A stretch of 64,000 nt of DNA from NCBI RefSeq assembly GCF_014218705.1, contig NZ_JABBJF010000020.1, forward strand, positions 1-64,000, read 5' to 3'. Numbering within the stretch: position 1 is the stretch's first letter; the number at the start of each line of letters is the position of its first letter. The DNA is from Kluyvera sichuanensis (GTDB taxonomy: Bacteria; Pseudomonadota; Gammaproteobacteria; Enterobacterales; Enterobacteriaceae). The notes below the pieces were generated by a model, which saw nothing but the letters and a program-made list of their open reading frames with translations, was not told the origin of the DNA and ran no database searches. This document shows, piece by piece, positions 40,800-50,052 of the stretch. The position numbers and the translations under genes are program-made.

Positions 40800-42302
40800 A
40801 TGACCACTGAAACCAACCCGGAAATCCTCCGCACCGAGGGGCTCTGCCAGTACTTCCCCGGCGTCAAAGCGCTGGATAACGTCAACTTCAGCCTGCGGCG
40901 CGGTGAAATTATGGCGCTGCTCGGTGAAAACGGTGCGGGGAAATCGACGCTTATCAAGGCGCTGACCGGCGTCTACCACGCCAACAGCGGCAGCATCTGG
41001 CTGGAAGGCCAGCAAATTAACCCGAAAAATACCGCCCATGCCCAACAGCTGGGGATTGGCACCGTCTACCAGGAAGTGAACCTGCTGCCGAACATGTCGG
41101 TGGCGGACAACCTGTTTATTGGCCGTGAACCCAAACGCTTTGGCTTTATCCAGCGCAAAGAGATGGAAAAGCGCGCCACCGCGCTGATGGCCTCCTACGG
41201 CTTTTCCCTCGACGTGCGCGAACCGCTAAACCGCTTTTCCGTGGCGATGCAGCAGATTGTCGCCATCTGCCGGGCCATCGATCTCTCGGCAAAAGTGCTG
41301 ATCCTCGATGAACCGACCGCCAGTCTCGATACCAAAGAAGTGGAGATGCTTTTCACCCTGATGCGCCAGCTGCGCGATCGCGGCGTCAGCCTGATCTTCG
41401 TCACCCACTTCCTCGATCAGGTCTATACGGTCAGCGATCGGATCACCGTGCTGCGCAACGGATCGTTCGTTGGCTGTCGGGAAACCCGCGAGCTGCCGCA
41501 GATTGAGCTGGTCAAAATGATGCTTGGCCGCGAGCTGGAGCATCAGGCGCTACAGCGCGCTGGGCGCACGCTGCTCAGCGACAAGCCGATCGCCTCGTTT
41601 GAGGGCTACGGCAAAAAAGGCACCATCGCGCCGTTCGATCTGCACGTTCGCCCCGGCGAGATCGTCGGCCTGGCGGGGCTGCTGGGATCGGGGCGTACCG
41701 AAACCGCCGAGGTGATCTTCGGCATCCATCCTGCCGACAGCGGCCAGGCAACGATCAAAGGCAAACCGCAAACCCTACGATCGCCGCATCAGGCCTCCTG
41801 TCTGGGCATCGGCTTCTGCCCTGAAGATCGTAAAACCGACGGCATTATTGCCGCCGCCTCGGTGCGGGAAAATATTATCCTCGCCCTGCAGGCCCAGCGC
41901 GGCTGGCTGCGGCCGATTCCGCGCAAAGAGCAGAACGACATTGCCGAACGCTTTATCCGCCAGCTGGCAATCCGCACTCCCAGCGCCGAGCAGCCGGTAG
42001 AGTTTCTCTCCGGCGGCAACCAGCAGAAGGTGCTGCTCTCCCGCTGGCTGCTGACGCGTCCCCAGTTCCTGATCCTCGACGAACCGACCCGTGGGATCGA
42101 CGTGGGCGCCCACGCAGAGATCATTCGCCTGATCGAAACCCTCTGCGCCGATGGCCTGGCGTTGCTGGTGATTTCGTCCGAGCTGGAAGAGCTGGTGGGC
42201 TACGCCGACCGGGTGATCATCATGCGCGATCGCCAACAGGTAGCGGAGATCCCGCTCGATAAGCTTTCCGTTCCCGCCATCATGAACGCTATTGCGGCCT
42301 AA
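40800..42302 (+). CDS. ytfR: Galactofuranose ABC transporter ATP-binding protein YtfR
   Basis: YtfR is the double ATPase (500 residues) of the galactofuranose importer. The first ABC domain (about 8-245) has Walker A GENGAGKST and the late LDEPTASLD. The second (about 260-500) has a degenerate Walker A, GLLGSGRTET, as is normal for sugar importers of this class, plus LSGGNQQKVLLSRWL and LDEPTRGIDVGAH. The ATG at 40800 gives the E. coli length; its ribosome site GGAG lies in the end of the upstream repeat. A start at 40776 inside the repeat is rejected. Confidence 0.97.
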   Translation: MTTETNPEILRTEGLCQYFPGVKALDNVNFSLRRGEIMALLGENGAGKSTLIKALTGVYHANSGSIWLEGQQINPKNTAHAQQLGIGTVYQEVNLLPNMSVADNLFIGREPKRFGFIQRKEMEKRATALMASYGFSLDVREPLNRFSVAMQQIVAICRAIDLSAKVLILDEPTASLDTKEVEMLFTLMRQLRDRGVSLIFVTHFLDQVYTVSDRITVLRNGSFVGCRETRELPQIELVKMMLGRELEHQALQRAGRTLLSDKPIASFEGYGKKGTIAPFDLHVRPGEIVGLAGLLGSGRTETAEVIFGIHPADSGQATIKGKPQTLRSPHQASCLGIGFCPEDRKTDGIIAAASVRENIILALQAQRGWLRPIPRKEQNDIAERFIRQLAIRTPSAEQPVEFLSGGNQQKVLLSRWLLTRPQFLILDEPTRGIDVGAHAEIIRLIETLCADGLALLVISSELEELVGYADRVIIMRDRQQVAEIPLDKLSVPAIMNAIAA

Positions 42303-42312
42303 GGAGTACACC

Positions 42313-43338
42313 GTGATGCCTCGATCCGTTCCTCAACCCGGCCAGCCCGCGCGACGTTTTCGCTGGCCGCCGGGCATGCCGCAGATTACGGCGCTGATTC
42401 TGGTGCTGCTGGTGGATAGCCTTGTCGCGCCGCACTTTTTCCAGATAACGCTGCAGGATGGCCGCCTGTTCGGCAGCCCGATTGATATCCTCAACCGCGC
42501 CGCCCCCGTGGCGCTACTGGCGATTGGTATGACGCTGGTGATTGCCACCGGCGGCATCGATCTTTCCGTGGGCGCGGTGATGGCGATTGCCGGGGCCACC
42601 GCCGCCTCAATGACCGTGGCCGGGCACAGCCTGCCGGTGGTGCTGTTGGCGGCGCTGGGTTCCGGCGTGCTGGCGGGGCTGTGGAACGGCATCCTGGTTG
42701 CCATCCTCAAGATACAGCCCTTTGTGGCAACGCTCATCCTGATGGTGGCCGGACGCGGCGTGGCGCAGCTGATCACTTCCGGGCAGATCGTCACCTTCGA
42801 CTCGCCGTCGCTGGCGTGGATCGGCAGCGGTAAGTTTCTGCTGTTCCCGACGCCGGTGATTATCGCGCTGGTGACGCTGGTCCTCTTCTGGCTGCTGGCG
42901 CGTAAAACGGCCCTCGGCATGTTTATTGAAGCGGTGGGGATCAACATCCGCGCGGCGAAAAACGCCGGGGTAAACACCCGCATCGTGGTGATGCTGGCTT
43001 ACGTGCTGAGCGGTGTCTGCGCCGCCATTGCCGGCACCATTGTGGCGGCGGACATTCGCGGAGCCGATGCCAACAACGCCGGGCTGTGGCTGGAGCTGGA
43101 TGCCATTCTGGCGGTGGTGATTGGCGGCGGCTCGCTGATGGGCGGGCGCTTTAACCTGCTGCTGTCGGTGGTCGGCGCGCTGATTATTCAGGGCATGAAC
43201 ACCGGCATTTTACTCTCCGGTTTCCCGCCCGAGCTTAACCAGGTGGTGAAGGCGGTGGTGGTGATGTGCGTGCTGATCGTCCAGTCGCCGCGCTTTATTC
43301 AGATGCTGAAGAGGGTTCGCCGCGATGATAAAACGTAA
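42313..43338 (+). CDS. ytfT: Galactofuranose ABC transporter permease YtfT
   Basis: YtfT is one of two membrane subunits of the galactofuranose importer, in the RbsC/AraH permease family, with about eight to ten helices. The conserved segment LAIGMTLVIATGGIDLSVGAVMAIAG is present. I chose the GTG at 42313, followed at once by ATG, because the resulting MMPRS start and 341 residues match E. coli YtfT; ATG at 42316 is the alternative. The AAGGAG site is at 42301-42306. The gene overlaps yjfF by 14 bp. Confidence 0.95.
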   Translation: MMPRSVPQPGQPARRFRWPPGMPQITALILVLLVDSLVAPHFFQITLQDGRLFGSPIDILNRAAPVALLAIGMTLVIATGGIDLSVGAVMAIAGATAASMTVAGHSLPVVLLAALGSGVLAGLWNGILVAILKIQPFVATLILMVAGRGVAQLITSGQIVTFDSPSLAWIGSGKFLLFPTPVIIALVTLVLFWLLARKTALGMFIEAVGINIRAAKNAGVNTRIVVMLAYVLSGVCAAIAGTIVAADIRGADANNAGLWLELDAILAVVIGGGSLMGGRFNLLLSVVGALIIQGMNTGILLSGFPPELNQVVKAVVVMCVLIVQSPRFIQMLKRVRRDDKT

Positions 43339-44326
43339 TTTACCGCTGATGATCACCCTGGGCGTGTTCATCCTCGGCTATCTCTACTGCCTGACCCAGT
43401 TTCCCGGTTTTGCGTCTACGCGGGTGATTTGCAACATTCTGACCGACAACGCCTTTCTGGGCATCGTGGCGGTAGGGATGACCTTTGTGATCCTCTCCGG
43501 CGGTATCGATCTCTCCGTCGGCTCGGTGATCGCCTTTACCGGCGTGTTCTTAGCCAAGGCCATTGGCGTATGGGGGCTGTCGCCGCTGGTAGCCTTCCCG
43601 CTGGTGCTGGTGATGGGCTGCGCCTTCGGGGCGTTTATGGGCTGGCTGATTGATGCGCTGAAGATCCCGGCGTTTATCATCACTCTTGCCGGAATGTTCT
43701 TTTTGCGCGGCGTCAGCTATCTGGTCTCCGAAGAGTCGATTCCTATCGATCATCCGCTCTATGACACTCTCTCCGGGCTGGCGTGGACCATTCCCGGCGG
43801 CGGTCGCCTGAGCGCGATGGGGCTGCTGATGCTGCTGGTGGTGATTCTGGGGATCTTCCTGGCTCACCGTACCCGCTTTGGCAATCAGGTGTACGCCATC
43901 GGCGGCAGCGCCACCTCAGCGAATCTGATGGGGATTCCGACCCGCAGCACCATCGTGCGCATCTATATGCTGTCGACGGGGCTGGCGACGCTTGCCGGTA
44001 TCGTCTTCTCCATCTATACCCAGGCAGGCTACGCGCTGGCAGGCGTCGGGGTAGAACTGGATGCCATTGCCTCGGTGGTGATTGGCGGAACGCTGCTGAG
44101 CGGCGGGGTGGGTACGGTGCTCGGCACGCTGTTCGGTGTCGGCATTCAGGGGCTGATTCAGACCTATATCAACTTTGACGGCACGCTCAGCTCCTGGTGG
44201 ACGAAGATCGCCATCGGCATTTTGCTGTTTATTTTCATTGCGCTCCAGCGTGCGCTGACGGTGCTGTGGGAGAACCGCCAGAATGCGGCGGTGACTCGCG
44301 TTAGCGCGGCAGTAACAAAGGACTAA
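43325..44326 (+). CDS. yjfF: Galactofuranose ABC transporter permease YjfF
   Basis: YjfF is the second permease subunit, 333 residues, paralogous to YtfT, with the matching motif VAVGMTFVILSGGIDLSVGSVIAFTG. It pairs with YtfT as a heterodimer energised by YtfR. It overlaps the end of ytfT by 14 bp. The last residues (SAAVTKD) differ from E. coli. A chemoreceptor gene with its own sigma-28 promoter follows where E. coli has fbp. Confidence 0.96.
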   Translation: MIKRNLPLMITLGVFILGYLYCLTQFPGFASTRVICNILTDNAFLGIVAVGMTFVILSGGIDLSVGSVIAFTGVFLAKAIGVWGLSPLVAFPLVLVMGCAFGAFMGWLIDALKIPAFIITLAGMFFLRGVSYLVSEESIPIDHPLYDTLSGLAWTIPGGGRLSAMGLLMLLVVILGIFLAHRTRFGNQVYAIGGSATSANLMGIPTRSTIVRIYMLSTGLATLAGIVFSIYTQAGYALAGVGVELDAIASVVIGGTLLSGGVGTVLGTLFGVGIQGLIQTYINFDGTLSSWWTKIAIGILLFIFIALQRALTVLWENRQNAAVTRVSAAVTKD

Positions 44327-44339
44327 CACACTGAAACAC

Positions 44340-44366
44340 TAATGTTTTTCCGGTAGCGGCCGATAC
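44340..44366 (+). promoter_or_regulatory. Sigma-28 promoter of the second chemoreceptor
   Basis: TAAT at 44340-44343, a 15-bp gap, then GCCGATAC at 44359-44366, against TAAA-N15-GCCGATAA (two mismatches). It lies 44 bp before the receptor start. No terminator is visible between yjfF and this promoter. Confidence 0.8.
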
Positions 44367-44409
44367 TGTCTTTTTACGCCAAACAGTACCCCTGCTACCG
44401 GACAACACT

Positions 44410-45975
44410 ATGATGCTAAAAACGCTCTCTATCCGTACCGGCTTGCTGTCCCTGCTCGCCGTGATGACCCTGCTGCTGGTTTTAGTCAGCGGTATCGGCA
44501 TTTATGCCCTCACCAAAAGCTCCACCTCTCTACAACGCATTGACCATCTGCAAAGCGACCAAATGACCCAGCTGAACGAAGGTTATACGTTGATATTGCG
44601 TGCGCGTAACGAAGCCAGTCAGGCGGTCCGGCTGATGGAAATCGGCATGCTCGATGATGCGACGAAAGCAGTAAAAGCCCTCAATGGTGAAGTGGCCCAG
44701 GGGCAGAAGATTATTGCCGATGTGGGCCAGTCCTCGATGGATGATGCCGACGGCGCGCAGCTACTGGCGAACGTCATGAAAAGCTTCGAAGCCTACAACA
44801 CGCAAGGGATCGTGCCGATGCTGGCGGCGCTGAATCAGCAAAACGTTGACGGCTATTACGATCTGCTGGAAAAGACCATGATCCCGGTCTCTCGCCAGTT
44901 TGACGATGCGATCCACGCGTTCCAGGACTGGGGCGAGTCTCGCGGTCAAATTGAAGTCGCCGCGGTGCACAGTACCAAAAACCGTGTGCTGGTACTGATG
45001 GTTATCGCCATTCTGCTGACCGCAGGCGTGATGGCGCTGGGCTGGCTGCAGCTGCGTCATCTGCTGCTTAAACCGCTGGCGGCGGCGATTGGCCAACTGG
45101 AGCAGGTGGCGGCAGGAGATTTAACCGATTCGCCGCTGAAGGCGAGCAGTGCGGAGATTAAGCGTCTGAACGTGGCGATTGCCGGTATGCGCGAGTCGAT
45201 GATGAACTCGGTGATGCGCGTGCGCGATGCCAGTTCGCAGATTGATGTTGGCAGCCGTGAGCTGACGGCGGGCAACAACCATCTGGCGCAGCGCACCGAG
45301 TCGACGGCGACGTCGCTTGAGCAAACGGCGGCCAGCATGGAAGAGATCACTGCCACCGTGAAGCAGAACGCCGATAACGCCGACCAGGCGCACAAGCTGG
45401 CGCAGGAAGTGTCCGATACTGCCGACCGTGGTAGCGAAATGGTCTGCTACGTGATTGAAAAAATGCAGGATATTGCCGGCAGCGCCAACCGTATCGCCGA
45501 TATCCTCAGCGTGATTGACGGGATTGCCTTCCAGACCAACATTCTGGCGCTGAACGCCTCGGTAGAAGCGGCGCGCGCGGGTGAGCAGGGGCGCGGATTC
45601 GCGGTGGTAGCAGGTGAAGTGCGTAACCTGGCAAGCCGCAGCGCGGATGCCGCCAAAGAGATTCGTCAGCTGATCTCTGCCTCACAAACCCACGTCAGCG
45701 AAGGCAGTGACCTGGCGCAGCAGGCGGGGGAAACTATGGATGAGATTGCCAGTGAAGTGATGCGCATGACCAAACTGATGCGCGAGATTGCCAGCGCGTC
45801 GCAGGAGCAGAGTCGCGGCATTGAGCAGGTGAATATTGCGGTAAGCCAGATGGATGAAACGGCGCAGCAGAACGCGGCGCTGGTACAGCAGTCGTCGGCG
45901 GCAACCCGTTCGCTGGAGGAGCAGTCGCAGGCGCTGGTGGCGGCGATGTCGTCGTTCCGGTTGCAGGTGTCGTAG
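44410..45975 (+). CDS. Methyl-accepting chemotaxis protein without CheR-docking tail
   Basis: This is a 521-residue chemoreceptor. It has TM1 (about 12-34), a periplasmic four-helix domain (about 35-190), TM2 (about 193-212), a HAMP domain (about 213-265) and the signalling coiled coil with [20 protein letters not shown] at the tip. It ends SSFRLQVS with no NWETF-type pentapeptide, so it is a low-abundance Trg/Tap-like receptor that would depend on other receptors for methylation. It follows the galactofuranose transporter and might sense a sugar through YtfQ, but that is a guess. An ATG three bases downstream is an equal start. Confidence 0.92.
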   Translation: MMLKTLSIRTGLLSLLAVMTLLLVLVSGIGIYALTKSSTSLQRIDHLQSDQMTQLNEGYTLILRARNEASQAVRLMEIGMLDDATKAVKALNGEVAQGQKIIADVGQSSMDDADGAQLLANVMKSFEAYNTQGIVPMLAALNQQNVDGYYDLLEKTMIPVSRQFDDAIHAFQDWGESRGQIEVAAVHSTKNRVLVLMVIAILLTAGVMALGWLQLRHLLLKPLAAAIGQLEQVAAGDLTDSPLKASSAEIKRLNVAIAGMRESMMNSVMRVRDASSQIDVGSRELTAGNNHLAQRTESTATSLEQTAASMEEITATVKQNADNADQAHKLAQEVSDTADRGSEMVCYVIEKMQDIAGSANRIADILSVIDGIAFQTNILALNASVEAARAGEQGRGFAVVAGEVRNLASRSADAAKEIRQLISASQTHVSEGSDLAQQAGETMDEIASEVMRMTKLMREIASASQEQSRGIEQVNIAVSQMDETAQQNAALVQQSSAATRSLEEQSQALVAAMSSFRLQVS

Positions 45976-45982
45976 CGAGGTT

Positions 45983-46074
45983 GCCCCCTCACCCTAACCC
46001 TCTCCCCACGGGGGAGAGGGAACCGTCCGGTTTTCTCCCTCGCCCCTGTGGGGAGAGGGCCGGGGTGAGGGGGC
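45983..46074. repeat. Dispersed palindromic repeat, copy 3
   Basis: GCCCCCTCACCCTAACCC at the left and GGGGTGAGGGGGC at the right are complementary ends. Two inner hairpins (CCCTCTCCCC-ACG-GGGGAGAGGG and CCCTCGCCCC-TGT-GGGGAGAGGG) are joined by CCGTCCGGTTTT. It sits between the convergent chemoreceptor and fbp genes and may serve as the terminator for both. Confidence 0.88.
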
Positions 46075-46087
46075 ATCCTCAATAAGA

Positions 46088-47086
46088 TTACGCGTCCGGG
46101 AACTCGCGAATCAAACGCTCAACGTCTTCCACCATATGGTCATTACCCACGAAGAACGAACGACGCTGGTGCAGGGTTTCCGGCACGATATCCAGAATAC
46201 GCTCTTTCCCATCGCTGGCCTTGCCGCCGGCCTGTTCCGCGAGGAACGCCATTGGGTTGCACTCATACAGCAGACGCAGTTTCCCATCCGGGTGGCTGGC
46301 GGTGCTTGGGTACAGGTAGATCCCGCCTTTCAGCAGGTTGCGGTGGAAATCGGCCACCAGAGAACCGATGTAGCGTGAGGTGTACGGGCGCTGCGTGGAC
46401 TTATCTTCTTCCTGGCAGAACTTGATGTACTTCTTCACCCCGTTCGGGAACTTGATGTAGTTGCCTTCGTTGATGGAGTAGGTGCTACCGCGCTGAGGGA
46501 AGCGCATACGCTCCTGGCACAGGCAGAACACACCCAGCGACGGATCGTAAGTAAAGGCGTGCACGCCACAGCCGGTGGTGTACACCAACATGGTGGAGGA
46601 GCCGTAAACCACATAGCCCGCAGCGACCTGGCGGTTACCCGGCTGCAGGAAATCTTCTTCGGTGACCGGCGTACCCACTGGGGTTACGCGACGATAGATA
46701 GAGAAGATGGTACCGACAGAGACGTTAACGTCGATATTAGATGAGCCATCCAGCGGGTCCATCAGGACCACATACTTCGCGTGTTCGCAGCCGTCGAATA
46801 CGACAATTTCGTCTTCTTCTTCGGAGGCGATACCAGCGACGATGTCACGGGCGCGCAGCGCGGCTTTCAGCTTCTCGTTTGCGAACAAATCGAGCTTTTG
46901 TTGTACTTCTCCCTGTACGTTTTCTGCGCCGCTGGCACCCAGGATATCGACCAGACCGGCCTTATTGATATCGCGGTGGATGATCTTGGCACCTAGCTTT
47001 ATTGCCGACAGCAAAGCAGTGAGCTCACCGGTAGCATGAGAGAACTCGTGCTGCTTTTCGACAATAAATTCACCTAACGTTTTCAT
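46088..47086 (-). CDS. fbp: Class I fructose-1,6-bisphosphatase
   Basis: Fbp removes the 1-phosphate of fructose 1,6-bisphosphate, the key irreversible step of gluconeogenesis. The metal-binding [23 protein letters not shown] motif and the upstream EEEDE segment are present, and substrate residues lie in [26 protein letters not shown]. From the ATG at 47086 it is 332 residues, equal to E. coli. The longer frame to 47221 crosses the promoter shared with mpl and is rejected. Confidence 0.97.
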   Translation of the reverse strand: MKTLGEFIVEKQHEFSHATGELTALLSAIKLGAKIIHRDINKAGLVDILGASGAENVQGEVQQKLDLFANEKLKAALRARDIVAGIASEEEDEIVVFDGCEHAKYVVLMDPLDGSSNIDVNVSVGTIFSIYRRVTPVGTPVTEEDFLQPGNRQVAAGYVVYGSSTMLVYTTGCGVHAFTYDPSLGVFCLCQERMRFPQRGSTYSINEGNYIKFPNGVKKYIKFCQEEDKSTQRPYTSRYIGSLVADFHRNLLKGGIYLYPSTASHPDGKLRLLYECNPMAFLAEQAGGKASDGKERILDIVPETLHQRRSFFVGNDHMVEDVERLIREFPDA

Positions 47087-47262
47087 AACACTTTCCCTGA
47101 CAGTGGATGTTGAGTAAAACGACTGCAACAATATTAACAAAGAATAAAAAAAATTCGCACTGGTGAATCGCGCCAGCAAACTACGGAATATCCTTAAATG
47201 CGTTTCTCTGCTGGCAAACATATGGGTAAAATGCGGAGCAGATAAAAAAAGGATAGTGACGT

Positions 47263-48633
47263 ATGCGCATTCATATTTTGGGTATTTGTGGCACCTTCAT
47301 GGGCGGTCTGGCAATGCTGGCTCGCTCGCTGGGTCATGAAGTCACGGGTTCGGATGCCAATGTGTATCCCCCGATGAGCACGCTGCTTGAAAAGCAAGGC
47401 ATTGATTTAATTCAGGGTTATGACGCAAGTCAGCTCGACCCGCAGCCGGATCTGGTGATCATCGGCAACGCCATGACGCGCGGTAACCCGTGCGTAGAAG
47501 CGGTGCTGGAAAAGAACATTCCGTATATGTCCGGCCCGCAGTGGCTGCACGACTTCGTGCTGCGCGATCGCTGGGTTGTGGCGGTTGCCGGTACCCACGG
47601 CAAAACCACCACTGCCGGTATGGCGACCTGGATCCTTGAAGAGTGCGGCTACAAGCCGGGCTTCGTGATCGGCGGCGTACCGGGGAACTTCGAGGTTTCC
47701 GCGCGTCTGGGCGACAGCCCGTTCTTCGTGATTGAAGCCGATGAATACGACTGCGCCTTCTTCGATAAGCGCTCCAAATTCGTGCATTACTGCCCGCGTA
47801 CGCTGATCCTCAACAACCTTGAGTTCGATCACGCGGATATCTTCGACGACCTGAAAGCTATCCAGAAACAATTCCACCATCTGGTGCGCATCGTTCCGGG
47901 CCAGGGCCGTATCATCCTGCCGGAAAACGACGCCAACCTGAAACAGGTGATGGCAATGGGCTGCTGGAGCGAGCAGGAGCTGGTGGGCGAGCAGGGCCAC
48001 TGGCAGGCGAAAAAACTCAATACCGACGCCTCCGAGTGGGAAGTACTGCTCGACGGTGAAAAAGTCGGTGAAGTGAAGTGGGGCCTGGTCGGCGAACACA
48101 ATATGCATAACGGCCTGATGGCGATTGCCGCCGCGCGTCATGTTGGTGTGACGCCAGCTGATGCCGCCAACGCGCTGGGCAGCTTTATCAACGCCCGTCG
48201 TCGTCTGGAGCTTCGCGGTGAAGCCAACGGCGTTTGCGTTTATGACGACTTCGCGCACCACCCAACGGCTATCCTCGCGACGCTGCAAGCGCTGCGCGGC
48301 AAAGTGGGCGGTACCGCGAAAATCATCGCCGTACTGGAACCGCGCTCGAACACCATGAAAATGGGCGTCTGCAAAGACGACCTGGCGCCGTCTCTGGGCC
48401 GCGCGGATGAAGTGTTCCTGCTGCAGCCGCAGCACATTCCGTGGCAGGTCGCGGAGGTGGCAGAAGCCTGTGTGCAGCCTGCGCACTGGAGCGCTGACGT
48501 AGACGCGCTGGCCGATATGATTGTGAAGAGCGCCGAGCCTGGCGACCATATTCTGGTGATGAGTAACGGCGGCTTCGGCGGCATTCATCAGAAACTGCTC
48601 GACGGGCTGGCGAAGAAAGCGCAGCAGGAGTAA
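47263..48633 (+). CDS. mpl: UDP-N-acetylmuramate:L-alanyl-gamma-D-glutamyl-meso-diaminopimelate ligase
   Basis: Mpl is a Mur-ligase-family enzyme of cell wall recycling that joins the salvaged tripeptide directly to UDP-MurNAc. An N-terminal UDP-binding domain ([20 protein letters not shown]) precedes the ATP-binding [11 protein letters not shown] motif at about residue 111 and a C-terminal ligase domain with [17 protein letters not shown]. The length of 456 residues compares with 457 in E. coli. It is divergent from fbp and followed by a palindromic repeat. Confidence 0.97.
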   Translation: MRIHILGICGTFMGGLAMLARSLGHEVTGSDANVYPPMSTLLEKQGIDLIQGYDASQLDPQPDLVIIGNAMTRGNPCVEAVLEKNIPYMSGPQWLHDFVLRDRWVVAVAGTHGKTTTAGMATWILEECGYKPGFVIGGVPGNFEVSARLGDSPFFVIEADEYDCAFFDKRSKFVHYCPRTLILNNLEFDHADIFDDLKAIQKQFHHLVRIVPGQGRIILPENDANLKQVMAMGCWSEQELVGEQGHWQAKKLNTDASEWEVLLDGEKVGEVKWGLVGEHNMHNGLMAIAAARHVGVTPADAANALGSFINARRRLELRGEANGVCVYDDFAHHPTAILATLQALRGKVGGTAKIIAVLEPRSNTMKMGVCKDDLAPSLGRADEVFLLQPQHIPWQVAEVAEACVQPAHWSADVDALADMIVKSAEPGDHILVMSNGGFGGIHQKLLDGLAKKAQQE

Positions 48634-48659
48634 TTCGCTGATGTTGCGCTGAGCGGGTT

Positions 48660-48751
48660 GCCCCCTCAACCTAACCCTCTCCCCAAAGGGGAGAGGGGAC
48701 CGCCCGGTTTTCTCCCTCGCCCCTTTGGGGAGAGGGCCGGGGTGAGGGGGC
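48660..48751. repeat. Dispersed palindromic repeat, copy 4
   Basis: GCCCCCTCAACCTAACCC opens and CCGGGGTGAGGGGGC closes the element, with hairpins CCCTCTCCCC-AAA-GGGGAGAGGG and CCCTCGCCCC-TTT-GGGGAGAGGG and linker ACCGCCCGGTTTT. It is very close to copy 3, including the linker. It lies 25 bp after mpl. Confidence 0.88.
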
Positions 48752-48785
48752 TCGCTCGATATAGCCCTTTCCCCGGAAACCAAAA

Positions 48786-49307
48786 ATGCTCACCGCCAAA
48801 AAAATCACCTCAACCGACTCTGTCTTATTCCCCCCACTAGACACCCTTTACACTCACGCCTTCCCCTGGCACGAACAGCGCGAACTCCCCGCTAAACAAC
48901 GCGCACTTAACTCCCCGCACTACGCGCTGGAAGCGTGGTTCGATGGTGAACAGTTTATTGGCATGAGTGGATGCTGGGCGTTCGACGGCTACGTCTATAT
49001 TGAACATCTGGCGGTCGACAGCAGCCTACGTTCCCAGGGTTACGGCAAACGTCTGCTGGGGCAGATCCTCGAGCGCGCGCCGAAAACCATTCTGGAAATC
49101 GACCCGCTGACCACCGAGATAGCCCACAAGCGCCTGCGTTTCTATGAAAGCATGGGATTCTTCGCCAACCCGTGGCCGCACGCGCACCCGACCTATCATG
49201 CCGGCATCGCCGATCACGAACTGATTGTGCTGAGCTACCCGCAGCCGATTGACGAAGGGCAGTACCAGCGCTTCAACCATGATTTGTGCCAGATTGTGAT
49301 GGCATGA
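48786..49307 (+). CDS. GNAT-family N-acetyltransferase
   Basis: This is a 173-residue Gcn5-related acetyltransferase. The acetyl-CoA loop SLRSQGYGKRLLGQIL (residues about 80-95) fits the Q/RxxGxG/A motif, and LRFYESMGF is a typical second motif. The N-terminal half (FPWHEQRELPAKQRALN) suggests a substrate-binding role, but the substrate is unknown. It is not found between mpl and darP in E. coli K-12. No good ribosome site precedes the ATG at 48786, so the true start may differ or translation may be weak. Confidence 0.8.
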   Translation: MLTAKKITSTDSVLFPPLDTLYTHAFPWHEQRELPAKQRALNSPHYALEAWFDGEQFIGMSGCWAFDGYVYIEHLAVDSSLRSQGYGKRLLGQILERAPKTILEIDPLTTEIAHKRLRFYESMGFFANPWPHAHPTYHAGIADHELIVLSYPQPIDEGQYQRFNHDLCQIVMA

Positions 49308-49312
49308 AAGTC

Positions 49313-49340
49313 GCCCGGCCGAGCAGCGCGACGCCGGGAT
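49313..49340. repeat. REP-type element
   Basis: GCCCGGCCGAGCAGCGCGACGCCGGGAT repeats the core seen near 9.12 and 18.89 kb. It lies just after the acetyltransferase stop, facing the convergent darP. Confidence 0.65.
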
Positions 49341-49356
49341 GTTGCACAAGACGGGC

Positions 49357-49380
49357 AAAAAAATACCCTCACGAAGAGGG
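49357..49380 (-). terminator. Terminator of darP
   Basis: On the minus strand CCCTC and GAGGG pair around TTCGT, followed by TATTTTTTT. The stem is short but the U-tract is strong. Confidence 0.75.
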
Positions 49381-49394
49381 CATTTTCTTGACGC

Positions 49395-49946
49395 TTAGTC
49401 CTGGTGTTCGGACAGCTCGCGCAGATACTGGAAGATCTGGCGGGAAGATTTTGGCGGCTTATTGCCGGCTTTTTCTTTCCTGGCGTTACGCACCAGCGAA
49501 CGCAGCTGCTGACGGTCGGCGTCAGGCCACAGGTTCATCACTTCTTCGATGGCTTCATCGCTACCGTCAACCATACGGTCACGCAGCTGTTCCAGTTTAT
49601 GGAACACAACAACCTGCTGGTTGTGGCGGTTTTTCAGCTTATCCAGCGCCTGACGGAAAGGTTCTACGTCACGCTGACGCAGCATTTTACCAATCAGCTG
49701 CAGCTGGCGGCGGCGGCCTTCCATCTTAATACGCTGCGCCAGTTCAATGGCTGCGCGCAGATCGGCGTCCAGCGGGATTTTATCCAGCGCGTTCTTACCG
49801 AGCTCAACCAGTTCTACCCCAAGCTTTTTCAGCTCTTCGGCATCACGTTTAATTTCACTCTTGCTGACCCAGATAATTTCATCATCTTCGTCTTCGATAT
49901 CATCACCGGGGACGTCGTCGAGCCAGTCTTCGGGCTGCTTTGTCAT
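49395..49946 (-). CDS. darP: Dual-action ribosomal maturation protein DarP (YjgA)
   Basis: DarP is a 183-residue helical protein that assists maturation of the peptidyl transferase centre of the 50S subunit in E. coli. The acidic N-terminus ([15 protein letters not shown], about residues 10-25) is followed by a helical body and a basic segment [25 protein letters not shown] near the end. It is divergent from tldE, as in E. coli. Confidence 0.96.
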   Translation of the reverse strand: MTKQPEDWLDDVPGDDIEDEDDEIIWVSKSEIKRDAEELKKLGVELVELGKNALDKIPLDADLRAAIELAQRIKMEGRRRQLQLIGKMLRQRDVEPFRQALDKLKNRHNQQVVVFHKLEQLRDRMVDGSDEAIEEVMNLWPDADRQQLRSLVRNARKEKAGNKPPKSSRQIFQYLRELSEHQD

Positions 49947-50052
49947 TTCAGGCTCCTTAAAAAAGAGGCTAATACTAACAGCTTGAGCGCATACTGAGAA
50001 AGGGTTCTCTGTTAGACTTCATTTAACTTTACCTCAGATTATGGCTTAGACG

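Noticed and set aside
47407-48783. Long open frame of about 450 codons antisense to mpl
   Set aside because: It is a shadow of a conserved G+C-rich gene; the translation is rich in His, Arg and Gln without any domain, and mpl itself is certain.
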